Notes: generated by a model from the sequence alone, not told the origin. A DNA stretch of 16,817 nucleotides from an uncultured Candidatus Altimarinota bacterium (GCA_938036655.1 CALHQS010000033.1:1-16817), one strand, 5' to 3'; shown: positions 7,262 to 15,612, numbered from the stretch's first letter. Made by a program: numbers and translations.

Positions 7262-8563
7262 TTATTTTTCTTCAGGAATAATTTTTCGACATTCGATTTT
7301 TTCAATCACATTGTGATGAACGGAAAGAACAGTCAGAGAAAGTTTTTCGTCATCATTTCCAAAAATTACTTCCACACCTTCCGTTGGGAAAGATTCTTCC
7401 TCAGCCATTACAACATAAGAAATCGTCTCGCCCATATATTCGTTTGGGATTTCGAGATCATCCGCGCGCATTCCAAATTCTTCCAAAATATCATCAATCA
7501 ATACGCTTCCAACCGCCTCAATCATCGTATCAGATTTTTTCTTCATAAAAATTTCTTCTTGATCGACCTCATCCTTAATATCACCGAATACTTCTTCTAG
7601 AATATCTTCCATTGTAATAAGGCCCGCGGTTCCACCAAATTCATCAAATACGAGCGCCATATGACGACGTGATTTTTGAAATTTTTCAAAAAGATCGTCA
7701 AGCGTCTGAGTGAGTGGGATTTTCATGATTTTTTCCAGAGAAATTTCTGAAAGTTTTTTCATTCCCTGACCATCATTGCGTAGCTGAAATGCTTCACGGA
7801 AAGTAAGCATAAAATCCACATCATCCGTATTTTTCCCAGCCACTGGCATACGAGAATGCGAGTTTTGAAGGAAAAATTCACAAGCCTCATCCACTGTCAT
7901 TTCCATATCCAAGAAATTCACATTCACACGCGGAGTCATCACACTTTCTGCATCCATATCGCGCAATGAAAGGAGATTTTTCATCTGGCGATGCTCATCT
8001 GCCTGAACCTCGCCCTCTTCGTGAGACATATCAATGAACGCCTCAACTTCTTGGTACGAAATTTTTTTCACAAAATTGTCACCACCAAAAATTTTCATAA
8101 TTCCTTTCAAGAAAATTTCAATAAAAAATGAAATTGGTGTGAAAACAAACATCAAAACGCGATAAATCGGAGCTACGAAAAGCGCAATCGGAACACTATA
8201 ACGCGTACAAATCGTTTTTGGTGTGATTTCACCAAAAAGCAACAAAAGAATCGTCACCACGGCCGTAGAAATTACCATTCCTTGTTCTTGATTAAGACCA
8301 CTCGCTTGAGCAAGATTGAGTGCCACCGTCGCCGCAAGCGTCGCAGACGCTGTATTTACGATATTGTTTCCGATGAGAATCGTGATGAGCAGTTTGTCGG
8401 TATTGCCTTTAATGATTTCAAGCGACCGCGCGCCAAAACGATTTTCTCGAACAAGCGATGAAACCGCGTGTTTTGAAGTTGTCATAAGCGCAATTTCTGT
8501 TCCAGAAAAAAACGCCGAAAGAAAAATAAGAATTATAAACGTGAGTATCGAAAGAGGTTCCAA
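7262..8563 (-). CDS. CNNM/CorC (HlyC) family membrane protein, likely divalent-cation transporter
   Basis: A 433-residue member of the CNNM/CorC family, implicated in magnesium (or cobalt) efflux. The N-terminal CNNM domain (about 1-175) begins LTFIILIFLSAFFSGTEIAL and includes IGNNIVNTASATLAATVA and LLLFGEITPKTI. Two CBS domains follow (about 205-330), opening with DMDAESVMTPRVNV and including HMALVFDEFGGTAGLITMED. A C-terminal CorC_HlyC domain ends the protein. The start is TTG at 8561-8563: no ATG precedes it before an in-frame TAA at 8573-8575, and the first internal ATG (residue 27) would remove the first membrane helix. It converges on yidC and is divergent from the exporter operon. Which ion it moves cannot be told. 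Confidence 0.88.
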   Translation of the reverse strand: MEPLSILTFIILIFLSAFFSGTEIALMTTSKHAVSSLVRENRFGARSLEIIKGNTDKLLITILIGNNIVNTASATLAATVALNLAQASGLNQEQGMVISTAVVTILLLLFGEITPKTICTRYSVPIALFVAPIYRVLMFVFTPISFFIEIFLKGIMKIFGGDNFVKKISYQEVEAFIDMSHEEGEVQADEHRQMKNLLSLRDMDAESVMTPRVNVNFLDMEMTVDEACEFFLQNSHSRMPVAGKNTDDVDFMLTFREAFQLRNDGQGMKKLSEISLEKIMKIPLTQTLDDLFEKFQKSRRHMALVFDEFGGTAGLITMEDILEEVFGDIKDEVDQEEIFMKKKSDTMIEAVGSVLIDDILEEFGMRADDLEIPNEYMGETISYVVMAEEESFPTEGVEVIFGNDDEKLSLTVLSVHHNVIEKIECRKIIPEEK

Positions 8564-8591
8564 AAAAAAATTTTAGAAATAAAAAGTTTTT

Positions 8592-8621
8592 ATAATATAC
8601 GCAGATTTGAAAAATAATCAA
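8592..8621 (-). promoter_or_regulatory. candidate promoter of the CNNM gene
   Basis: On the minus strand, TTGATT (8616-8621), an 18-base spacer and TATTAT (8592-8597) lie about 30 bases before the TTG start. The spacing is acceptable but both boxes are imperfect. Confidence 0.45.
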
Positions 8622-8678
8622 ATTTTTCACGAGAAAAGCTCATTTTTCTTTAGAAAACCTTGTAATACAAAGTATCTT

Positions 8679-8706
8679 TTGACAAAAAAATATTATTTAC
8701 TATAAT
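8679..8706 (+). promoter_or_regulatory. strong consensus promoter of the exporter operon
   Basis: Perfect TTGACA (8679-8684), 16-base AT-rich spacer and perfect TATAAT (8701-8706). Transcription should begin near 8713, leaving a leader of about 56 bases before the adaptor ATG at 8769. It is the best match to a sigma-70 promoter in the window. Confidence 0.8.
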
Positions 8707-8768
8707 TTCTTAAACTTGTTTTAAAGTTGTTCAATATATTCCTATCACTTAATTTTTATTTTTTTAGC

Positions 8769-10835
8769 ATGAATATTCGTAAAATTGTTTTTATTTTGCT
8801 GTTACTGGCCATTATTTCTGGCGGAAGTTATTATTTGTATCAGCAATTTTGGGGAACAAATTCCAATAATGATATGGCGACAATTGGCTCAACAGTAGCA
8901 ACCGTTACAAAAGGTCGCCTTGACGACGGAATTGATGTAACGGGAAAAGCGGAGCTTGCCAATGAACAAAAACTTCGTTTTGGACAAAATGGAAAAATCG
9001 CTGAGATTTATACCAAAGTTGGCGACACTGTCGAAAAAGATCAGGTGCTCGCGAGCCTTGATAAGCGAGAATTTTTCCAAGAACTCGCGCAAGCGCAGAA
9101 TCGCCTTGATAAAACAAATCGTGAAATCAAGGAAGAACGCGAAAAATCGCATGGAACCGAGGCTCGCCGTATGGAACGAGAAATTGCCGCGATGGAGCGC
9201 AAACTCGAAGAAATGCAGGAAAATCTTGAAAAAGCCGTACAAAATTCGCCAGGAAAATCTCAGGAAAAATTGCTTGATTTGAATGCAAAAAAACGAGATT
9301 TGGCGGCACAAAAAGAAAAATACGAAATTGATAAATCAAATTACGAAAAAGAATTTTCAAAAAAAGATGAGCTTATTAAGTCAAAAATAGAAGAAGGACG
9401 AAAATTGGTAGAAAATATCATTCAAAGTTCATCTACAGAACTTTCTGAAATGAGACAATTGCATAAGGATATAAATAAGATTTTTGGCTTTGATGTTTCA
9501 GAAATGTCTTCACAAGATCGCTTTATTTCGGGACATATTGCCAATCATAATGCTTCATTACGAGGACAATTAAATGACTTATGGAAGGAACTTCGAAATG
9601 ATATTGATGGATATTCTCGATTGTCTTTTGATATAAAACATGATTCAAAAGATGCTAAAGATGCACAAGGATTATCTCAGGAAGCTATCCGAGTATATAA
9701 AAAATTACTTGAAGCAGCCGATGTTGCGCGCCGCGCAGCTGATGCTACTGAAGTATATGAGAATTCATCGTTTACTCGCTCTGATTTGAATAAAATTTTG
9801 GGCGATATTGGAACGATTCGAAATACGATTACTGGAAAAATTGATACATACACCAAAAATCGTGATTCACTTCTAGTGATTGATAGTCCTGAAAAAATTA
9901 AAGAAAAATTTTTGGCAGATTTGCAGACGAAAAAATTTGCTTTGGAAACAGCAGAAGACGCGATTCGTCGTCTAGAAATTCAGATTTCTCAAAGCGAAAA
10001 AGATATCAAAATTATTTCTGACAATGTTGTTCAGGATGATTCTTTGCGCCGTGAAATCGCCGACAAGCAATCCGCTATTCAGGATCAAAAAGATAGCATT
10101 GTGACGAAAAAAGAAGATCTTGCAAAATTGAAAAGTGGAAAAAATGGCACGCTTGAAAATCTTTTGACCACCAAAAAAGATCAGGAAGCAGAAATAGAAA
10201 AACTTCGAACCAAGGAGGAAACATACGAAATCCGTGCACCATTTGCTGGAACGATTCGCGCGATCAAATTCAAAACAGGTGATGTGCTTGGAAAATCCGA
10301 AGGAAATGCCGATGCAGATAAAGTGATTTTGCTAGAAAATTCTGAAATTATCAATGTGAAAGTTGGCCTCAATCAGCTTGATATCGTCAAGGTAAAAATG
10401 AAACAAAAAGCCACAATTACATTTGAAGCTGTTCCAGACGCAAAACTTGAAGGAACGATTACAGAAATTTCTTCAACACCATCAGATTCTTCTGGAACAG
10501 GACTTTCGACATACAATGTGATTATTTCGGCAGAACGCGGAAGTCATCCAATTTATTCTGGTATGAATGCTGCGGTGAATATTTCTCTTGGGTCAAGCGA
10601 AGAAACATTACTTGTGCCTTTGACAGCGGTTTCTCAGGATCCTGCAACGGGTGACAGTTATGTAAATGTTGTTTCTAAAGACGGATCAAAAACAAAAACT
10701 AAGGTAACAACTGGAAAATCTGCGAAAGGACAGATTCAGATTTTGTCAGGACTTGAAGAAGGGCAAGCGGTTGAAACGATTGATTTTTCAGGAAATACCT
10801 TTGATGGCGGAAATTTCGAAATTTCTTATTTCTAA
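8769..10835 (+). CDS. MacA/HlyD-like adaptor protein with very long coiled coil
   Basis: A 688-residue membrane fusion (adaptor) protein that would work with the next two genes as a MacAB-like exporter. An N-terminal membrane anchor (residues about 5-24) is followed by half of a lipoyl-like domain (about 68-101, GKIAEIYTKVGDTVEKDQVL). A long charged, mainly helical region follows (about 101-480, rich in Glu, Lys and Gln). The other lipoyl half starts near 485 (YEIRAPFAGTIRAIKFKTGD), then barrel domains (VGLNQLDIVKVKMKQKATI, YNVIISAERG, LLVPLTAVSQD). MacA is about 370 residues, so the hairpin here is roughly twice the usual size. ATG at 8769 is chosen over an upstream TTG because the basic MNIRK then leads straight into the anchor. 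Cargo unknown. Confidence 0.88.
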   Translation: MNIRKIVFILLLLAIISGGSYYLYQQFWGTNSNNDMATIGSTVATVTKGRLDDGIDVTGKAELANEQKLRFGQNGKIAEIYTKVGDTVEKDQVLASLDKREFFQELAQAQNRLDKTNREIKEEREKSHGTEARRMEREIAAMERKLEEMQENLEKAVQNSPGKSQEKLLDLNAKKRDLAAQKEKYEIDKSNYEKEFSKKDELIKSKIEEGRKLVENIIQSSSTELSEMRQLHKDINKIFGFDVSEMSSQDRFISGHIANHNASLRGQLNDLWKELRNDIDGYSRLSFDIKHDSKDAKDAQGLSQEAIRVYKKLLEAADVARRAADATEVYENSSFTRSDLNKILGDIGTIRNTITGKIDTYTKNRDSLLVIDSPEKIKEKFLADLQTKKFALETAEDAIRRLEIQISQSEKDIKIISDNVVQDDSLRREIADKQSAIQDQKDSIVTKKEDLAKLKSGKNGTLENLLTTKKDQEAEIEKLRTKEETYEIRAPFAGTIRAIKFKTGDVLGKSEGNADADKVILLENSEIINVKVGLNQLDIVKVKMKQKATITFEAVPDAKLEGTITEISSTPSDSSGTGLSTYNVIISAERGSHPIYSGMNAAVNISLGSSEETLLVPLTAVSQDPATGDSYVNVVSKDGSKTKTKVTTGKSAKGQIQILSGLEEGQAVETIDFSGNTFDGGNFEISYF

Positions 10836-10839
10836 TATT

Positions 10840-11502
10840 ATGCTCGTTTTTGAAAATATTAAAAAATCATACTTTTTGGAAGATACGGAGATTCCCATTA
10901 TTCAAAATGTGAATCTTCGCATCGATGAGTGAGAATTTGTGACGATTATTGGGCCTTCTGGATCAGGAAAAAGTACGCTGATGAATATTATTGGGCTTCT
11001 TGATCGGCCCACGGCGGGAAAATATTTTCTTGATGGACAAGATATGAGTCAGCTCAACGATTTGGCGCAATCAGAAATTCGCGGAAAAAAAATTGGTTTT
11101 GTATTTCAGAATTATTCGTTGATTCCACGACTTTCGGTGATTGAGCAGGTAATGCTGCCGCTTTCATACCATGGTGTGGGCGGTTCAGAAAAAAAAGAGC
11201 GTGCCATCAAGGCACTTCAGCGTGTGGGGCTTGGTGAACATCTCTACAAAAAACCAGAACAGCTTTCTGGTGGACAAAAACAGCGTGTTGCTATTGCTCG
11301 TGCGCTCGTGACTCGACCAAAAATTATTTTAGCGGATGAACCGACTGGGGCGCTTGACTCTAAAACCAGCGAGGATGTGATGGAACTTTTTACAGAACTC
11401 AATCGCGATGGTGTGACGATCATTATTATTACGCACTCGCCAGAAATCGCGGCCAATGCTAAGCGAATTGTACATATTAAGGATGGATTAGTTACAGGAT
11501 AA
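10840..11502 (+). CDS. ABC transporter ATPase, MacB/LolD type (one UGA-Gly)
   Basis: A 220-residue ABC ATPase that powers the adjoining permease from the cytoplasmic face. It has Walker A GPSGSGKST (residues 38-46), the Q-loop FVFQNYSLIP, the signature LSGGQ (142-146), Walker B ILADEP with E167, the D-loop GALDSKT and the H-loop His199. The TGA at 10930-10932 (residue 31) gives the Gly in the conserved IDEGEFVTIIG segment before Walker A; the standard code would force a start after the first 33 residues, losing the A-loop region. The start is four bases after the adaptor stop and the stop is two bases before the permease start, so these form one operon. It is closest in type to MacB, LolD or FtsE ATPases that serve FtsX-like permeases. 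Confidence 0.93.
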
Positions 11503-11504
11503 TT

Positions 11505-12785
11505 ATGAATTTACTCTCTTACATCAAGGAAGCACTTTGAACACTTGTTCAAAATAAAATGCGTTCCATACTCTCACTCTTGGGAATTATGATTGGGATT
11601 GCGTCTGTGGTTGTTCTCAGGGCATTTTGAGATGGTATGAAAGCCAAAATTATTGAAGATATGGCGGCGACACAAAATATCATTACGCTTCAAGCTGGAC
11701 AACCAGGAAAGTCTGGTGGCGGCCTCGTAGCGAACCCAAATGGTGGTCCGATTTCTTCAACTGGCCCATCAGAAAAAACTGAACCATCAATTACTCAGCG
11801 AATCGCGACAGAACAGGTTTTTTCGACAGAAACAATTGAGATGATTCAAAAACTTTTTGGAGACAAAATCAAAGCAATTGTTCCAACGATGCCATTCCGA
11901 TCTAATTCTTCGCCCGTAGTTATGGGAAAAGAATCCAACGGATCAGTGCGCGTAGTCGAAGATGCATTTTTTAAAGCGCGTGACATCAAACTTGCACGAG
12001 GAATTTTTTTCCAAAAATCTCAAACAGAAAATTTTGAAAATGTCGTGGTGGCGGGTTCTGACTTGGAACGAGAATTTCAAGGACAAAATCCCGTAGGACA
12101 AACGATTTATATCAATGATCAAGCCTTCACGGTGATTGGCCTTTTGGAAAAAACGAAAGATTACGCGACAGATAATGCGTATTATATTCCGTATCAGACT
12201 GCCTCAAAACGCTTTGGAAAGCAAAAAATTGAATCTATTGAGATTTATGCGAAACGCGTTGAAGATATCAATTTTTTGCAAAAAAACATTGGATATTACC
12301 TCATGAAATTGACGGGTGCGAGTGATCCTTCTGAGCTGAATTTTAACCTTGCGACCAATCGTCAATTCATGGATATGATCGAAAAGCAAACAGGAACGAT
12401 TACGATGTTTATTTCGGGAATTGCGGGGATTTCGCTTCTCGTTGGTGGTATCGGAATTATGAATATTATGCTCGTTTCTGTGACAGAACGAACGCGAGAA
12501 ATTGGTATTCGTAAGGCGATTGGTGCCAAGAGAAAAGATATTATTTTGCAATTTTTGGTGGAATCAGTGATCTTATCGTTTATTGGTGGAGTAATTGCGG
12601 TACTTGTATCATATGCGATTTCTGCCGGAGTTCACTTTTTTGCACCATCGCTATCGATGATTATCAGTATAGAAATGATTTTTATCGCGACAGGATTTTC
12701 AGTGTTGATGGGTGTGATTTTTGGACTTTTGCCAGCTTGGCGAGCGGCCAAAATGGATGCCATCGAAGCACTTCGATTTGAATAA
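11505..12785 (+). CDS. MacB-type ABC permease (FtsX-like; two UGA-Gly)
   Basis: A 426-residue permease of the MacB/FtsX class. The first membrane helix (about 20-42) follows MRSILSLLGIMIGIASVVVL. A large outside domain of about 250 residues comes next and holds a Gly/Ser/Pro-rich stretch near residues 65-85. Three C-terminal helices start at about 299, with the typical SLLVGGIGIMNIMLVSVTER, TREIGIRKAIGAK and the ending LLPAWRAAKMDAIEALRFE. TGA codons at 11538 and 11628 (residues 12 and 42) are Gly, giving EALGTLVQNK and LRAFGDGMKAK, both usual in this family. The standard code would start the protein after its first helix. It is the third gene of the exporter operon; an AGGA lies five bases before the ATG. 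Confidence 0.93.
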
Positions 12786-12809
12786 AAATTCCCAATTTGG
12801 GAATTTTTT
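12784..12809 (+). terminator. hairpin terminator of the exporter operon
   Basis: Inverted repeat aaaaattccca / att / tgggaattttt (12784-12794 and 12798-12808), ending in a T run. It overlaps the permease stop codon and closely resembles the terminator at 1958-1980. Confidence 0.8.
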
Positions 12810-12854
12810 GATGCGATTTCTCCAACATATTTTTATTTCTTTTTTTAGGAAAAT

Positions 12855-12863
12855 TGATATAAT
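12855..12863 (+). promoter_or_regulatory. extended -10 promoter of rarA
   Basis: TGA-TATAAT: a perfect -10 box (12858-12863) with the upstream TG of extended -10 promoters and no clear -35 box. Transcription should begin near 12870, leaving a leader of only about 13 bases before the ATG and no Shine-Dalgarno sequence. Confidence 0.6.
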
Positions 12864-12882
12864 TTGTGTATTAAAATTTTTT

Positions 12883-14103
12883 ATGGAATCACTTTTTTCA
12901 GCATCGATTACGCCACTCGCGTCACTTTTGCGACCAATGTTTTTGAATGATTATGTCGGGCAATCACATTTGGTGGCGCCTGGGAAGCCAATTCATACTT
13001 TTTTGAAAGCCGGAAAAATTCCGTCACTTTTGCTTTGGTGACCGCCTGGAACCGGAAAAACTTCGCTTGCGAGAATCATCGCCAATTCCCTTGATGCCGA
13101 ATTTTTTCATCTCTCAGGCGTGCTTTCCAAAAAAGATGATGTTATCAAAATTATTTCCAAATCGCAGACCAATTTTCAGTCTGGGCGTCAGACTATTTTG
13201 TTTTTGGATGAAATTCATCGTTGGTCCAAATCGCAGCAAGACACGCTGTTGCCGTGGGTAGAAAAAGGGATTATCACACTGATTGGCGCGACGACGGAAA
13301 ATCCTAGTTTTACTGTCAATAATGCGCTTTTGTCGCGTTGTCGGACTTATGTGCTCAAGTCGCTTGAGCCACAGGACATTGAACTTTTTCTCAAAAAACA
13401 TATTGAGACGATTGAAAGCCGATTTCCGAATATTTCTCTTGATGATGAGGCATTGAAACTGATTTCCGAAATTGGTGATGGTGATTTGCGTAATACGCTC
13501 AATTTGCTCGAAACAGCGTGTATTTTGCAACAGGAAGGGAAAATTTCACGAGAAATTATTCTAGAATCGGGAAACAAAAATCTCAATTATGATAAAAATG
13601 GCGAGGAACATTACAACCTGATTTCTGCGATGCACAAAAGCTTGCGGGATTCTGATGGTGATGCGGCGATTTATTGGATTGGGCGAATGCTCGCGGGTGG
13701 TGAAGATCCGCGATATATTGTCCGTCGCATGATGAATTTTGCGTCTGAGGATGTATTTGATCCACAAGCGATTATTTTAGCAAATTCTGTGTACGAAATT
13801 TGTGAAAAAATGGGGATGCCCGAATGTGAATTGCCGATGCTCAATCTCGCGTATTATCTCGCTGATTTACCGAAAAATAATGCGATTTATCTCGCTCAAA
13901 TGGCGATGCACGAGGATTTGCAAAATTTTGGAAATCTTGCGGTGCCGATGCATCTTCGAAATGCGCCAACCAAATTAATGAAAGATATTGGATACGGGAA
14001 AAACTATGAATACGCACACGATTTAGAAAATAAAAAATCCAATCAGCAGCACTTTCCTGATGAATTGGTTGGCCGAAAATATCGAAAAACAGATAAAAAA
14101 TAA
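12883..14103 (+). CDS. rarA: replication-associated recombination protein A, AAA+ ATPase (one UGA-Gly)
   Basis: A 406-residue RarA (MgsA) clamp-loader-like AAA+ ATPase that acts at stalled or damaged replication forks. After LRPMFLNDYVGQSHLV comes Walker A GPPGTGKT (residues 53-60), whose first Gly is the TGA at 13039-13041. This is the clearest evidence for code 25 here, since that Gly is part of the nucleotide-binding loop. Walker B is ILFLDEIHR, sensor 1 GATTENPSF and the arginine-finger region ALLSRCRTYVL. The C-terminal tetramerisation domain has the family's DPRYIVRRMMNFASEDV and ends with FPDELVGRKYRK. The last 138 bases (13966-14103) and the terminator are repeated at 15455-15612, so the gene is intact at a site where its own 3' end is duplicated. 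Confidence 0.95.
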
Positions 14104-14123
14104 AAAGCCTTTGGGGACTTTTT
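13966..14123 (+). repeat. 158-bp direct repeat, copy 1 (3' end of rarA plus terminator)
   Basis: Identical to 15455-15612 except at 14110 (T against C) and 14117 (A against G). It covers the last 45 codons of rarA, the stop and the hairpin. Both differences lie in the hairpin and weaken its stem in this copy. Confidence 0.95.
14102..14123 (+). terminator. degraded rarA terminator (copy 1)
   Basis: The stem aaaaag / cctttgggga / cttttt keeps the outer six pairs. Next come a C-A mismatch and a G-T pair where the second copy has C-G pairs, so termination is probably weaker and transcription may run on into the cassette. Confidence 0.5.
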
Positions 14124-14174
14124 GGCTATCCACAAGATGTAAAATAATTTTCAAAAAATCTTGATTTTCTTAAA

Positions 14175-14317
14175 AATATTACTATGCTAATAAGGGTAAA
14201 GGATCTCATCGTGAAAATCGCGGTACAAGAGGATCCCCAAGTCGTAACGGTGAAAACCATACTCAATCCAGTCCTGGTCGTAGCTCGGGTAAGCCTAGTC
14301 GCGGTGGTAATCGATAA
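14175..14317 (+). pseudogene. orphan 3' end of an Arg/Gly/Ser-rich protein gene
   Basis: This frame is open from just after a TAA (14172-14174) to a TAA at 14315. It has no ATG and encodes about 47 residues such as NKGKGSHRENRGTRGSPSRN and ending SGKPSRGGNR. Eleven of the last 43 residues are Gly, with many Arg, Ser and Asn, like the disordered RNA-binding tails of RNA helicases and similar proteins. The DNA is unusually GC-rich here: 32 G/C in 14221-14280. The other open frame (ATG at 14184) gives a Val-rich shadow. A terminator follows at 14366. It is best explained as the 3' end of a gene whose 5' part is missing, inside the inserted unit. The parent gene is not in this window; a structured RNA is an alternative. 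Confidence 0.5.
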
Positions 14318-14365
14318 TTAGACTTCCTGGATAGATGAGGAATAAATAAAAGAAGCTTATTCTTT

Positions 14366-14394
14366 AGCAGGGATTATATATCCCTGCTTCTTTT
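14366..14394 (+). terminator. hairpin terminator after the Arg/Gly-rich gene end
   Basis: Stem agcaggga (14366-14373), loop ttatata, stem tccctgct (14381-14388), then tcttttaattatt. An upstream aaaagaagc (14348-14356) can pair instead with gcttctttt (14386-14394), so two overlapping structures compete. Confidence 0.75.
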
Positions 14395-14421
14395 AATTAT
14401 TACAATTAATAATTATTTAAT

Positions 14422-15387
14422 ATGCTCCAATTTATTGATGTGTATTTACAGACACGAGAAAAATTGACACTTTCAGCAGTACACGAATTAGAACACAGAA
14501 TTTTTCTTATTCCAGAATTTGCCAATATTCATGATGATATACAGAGTAAAACAAACTGAATGGCATATTCTCGCTGAATACGATTTTCCTTGACAACAAA
14601 TTCTTCTCAAGATGCTGAAAAATTTTTGTATTTTTTCAAAAATATTGAAAATTTTGATCTACCAGAATGGACAGAAGAAGAAAAACTTCGCTTTGAAGCA
14701 GAAGAAAAAGAATGGAAAATTCGACAACGACAATATTTTGGAAGTTTTGCAACAAGCCTTTGGGAGAAAAAATTTGATGCCTTGAATCAAATTTCAGAAA
14801 AAAATCTTCCAAAAAATCTCAAAAATGTTTTTTCTTGAATGCGAATTTGTAAAGATTTTCGTGGGACAGAAGGACAAAAATTTTCAAAAAACCTTTGGAA
14901 ATTTCCAATAATTTCTGAAAAAATTTTTTGGGATAAATCGGGAACAATGACTGCAATGATTTTGCCAATTTTCGCAAGAGAGTATGAATATTTTATATTT
15001 TTTTGGGAATGGGTGCGATGACAAATAAAAGAAAATTTGCAATATACAGGAAAAATTTATGATACTGACAGCTTTAATGTGTATGAAAATGAATATATTT
15101 TAGGTGTTCTGCATTTTTATAGCCCAGATTTTTTGAAAGAAAATTTTTTGAAAGAAATGATTATAAATCCACCCAATGAAAGAGATTTTGAATATATCCG
15201 AAAAATTTTATTGTTTCAATTGGATGAACAAATCGCATTTCATGATCAGGAAGCAAATGTTGTGATGTGATTTTCTCCAGAAGATGAGCGAAAAGTGATT
15301 GAAAATACAGATTTTACATGATTTTTGCAAAAATATCCTACTTTTTTGGATATGATTTCGTATGTTTATCAGACGCACAAAATTTAA
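14422..15387 (+). CDS. unknown 321-residue protein with six UGA-Gly codons
   Basis: Read with code 25, one frame runs from ATG at 14422 to TAA at 15385 through TGA codons at 14557, 14575, 14836, 15019, 15268 and 15319. Under the standard code it falls into several short pieces all in this same frame, which itself supports recoding. Six of its 12 glycines are UGA, far more than in the housekeeping genes. The protein is soluble and rich in Glu, Lys, Phe and Ile. It has a charged helical stretch near residues 83-110 (DLPEWTEEEKLRFEAEEKEW) and an aromatic segment (FAREYEYFIFFWEW). I recognise no family, catalytic motif or signal peptide. No Shine-Dalgarno precedes the ATG. It is the only complete gene in the inserted unit, and transcription probably ends at the copied rarA terminator. 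Confidence 0.8.
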
Positions 15388-15454
15388 TAATTTCTTGAAC
15401 TAATTTTTGAAATTCGTGAATTACTTCATTTTCAAACCAAGAATTTTTGCTTCT

Positions 15455-15592
15455 CCAACCAAATTAATGAAAGATATTGGATACGGGAAAAACTATGAAT
15501 ACGCACACGATTTAGAAAATAAAAAATCCAATCAGCAGCACTTTCCTGATGAATTGGTTGGCCGAAAATATCGAAAAACAGATAAAAAATAA
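15455..15592 (+). pseudogene. rarA: duplicated 3' fragment of rarA
   Basis: Encodes the last 45 residues of RarA, starting at PTKLMKDIGYGKNYEYAH and ending RKYRKTDKK, base for base identical to 13966-14103. The frame upstream of the repeat is unrelated sequence without an ATG. The fragment lacks the AAA+ domain and cannot act as RarA. Confidence 0.9.
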
Positions 15593-15612
15593 AAAGCCCT
15601 TGGGGGCTTTTT
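15455..15612 (+). repeat. 158-bp direct repeat, copy 2
   Basis: Second copy of 13966-14123, exactly 1489 bases downstream, with two differences that give this copy a perfect terminator stem. It ends where the stop codon of the convergent HD-domain gene begins (15612). This suggests that this copy is the original rarA 3' end and copy 1 came with the insertion. Confidence 0.95.

Larger units (their letters stand above)
14124..15612 (+). mobile_element. 1489-bp insertion or duplication unit at the rarA 3' end
   Basis: A 1331-base unique segment (14124-15454) followed by the second 158-base copy of the rarA end. An intact target gene with a displaced spare 3' end on the far side is the layout left by elements that integrate into gene 3' ends. 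However, no integrase, transposase or terminal inverted repeat is visible inside. The unit holds an orphan Arg/Gly-rich gene end and a 321-codon gene. A simple segmental duplication or an assembly join at a repeat are alternatives. Confidence 0.45.

Noticed and set aside
7250..7600. 116-codon plus-strand ORF opposite the CNNM gene
   Set aside because: Starts inside the terminator and is antisense to well-conserved CorC domain codons; a shadow frame.
8889..9360. Minus- and plus-strand ORFs inside the adaptor gene
   Set aside because: Shadows of the Lys/Glu-rich coiled-coil coding region.
14126..14134. ctatccaca, one mismatch from the DnaA box
   Set aside because: A single near-match with no companion boxes and no dnaA nearby; expected by chance in AT-rich DNA.
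14184..14322. ATG-started frame giving a Val-rich 45-residue peptide
   Set aside because: It is the shifted frame of the Arg/Gly-rich tail, whose composition and codon pattern are far more protein-like.
15388..15454. Minus-strand frame giving SWFENEVIHEFQKLVQEII, possible C-terminal gene fragment
   Set aside because: It looks protein-like but has no start, is bounded by a stop inside the repeat, and runs antisense into the end of the 321-codon gene. It is too short to support, though it could be a third gene remnant.
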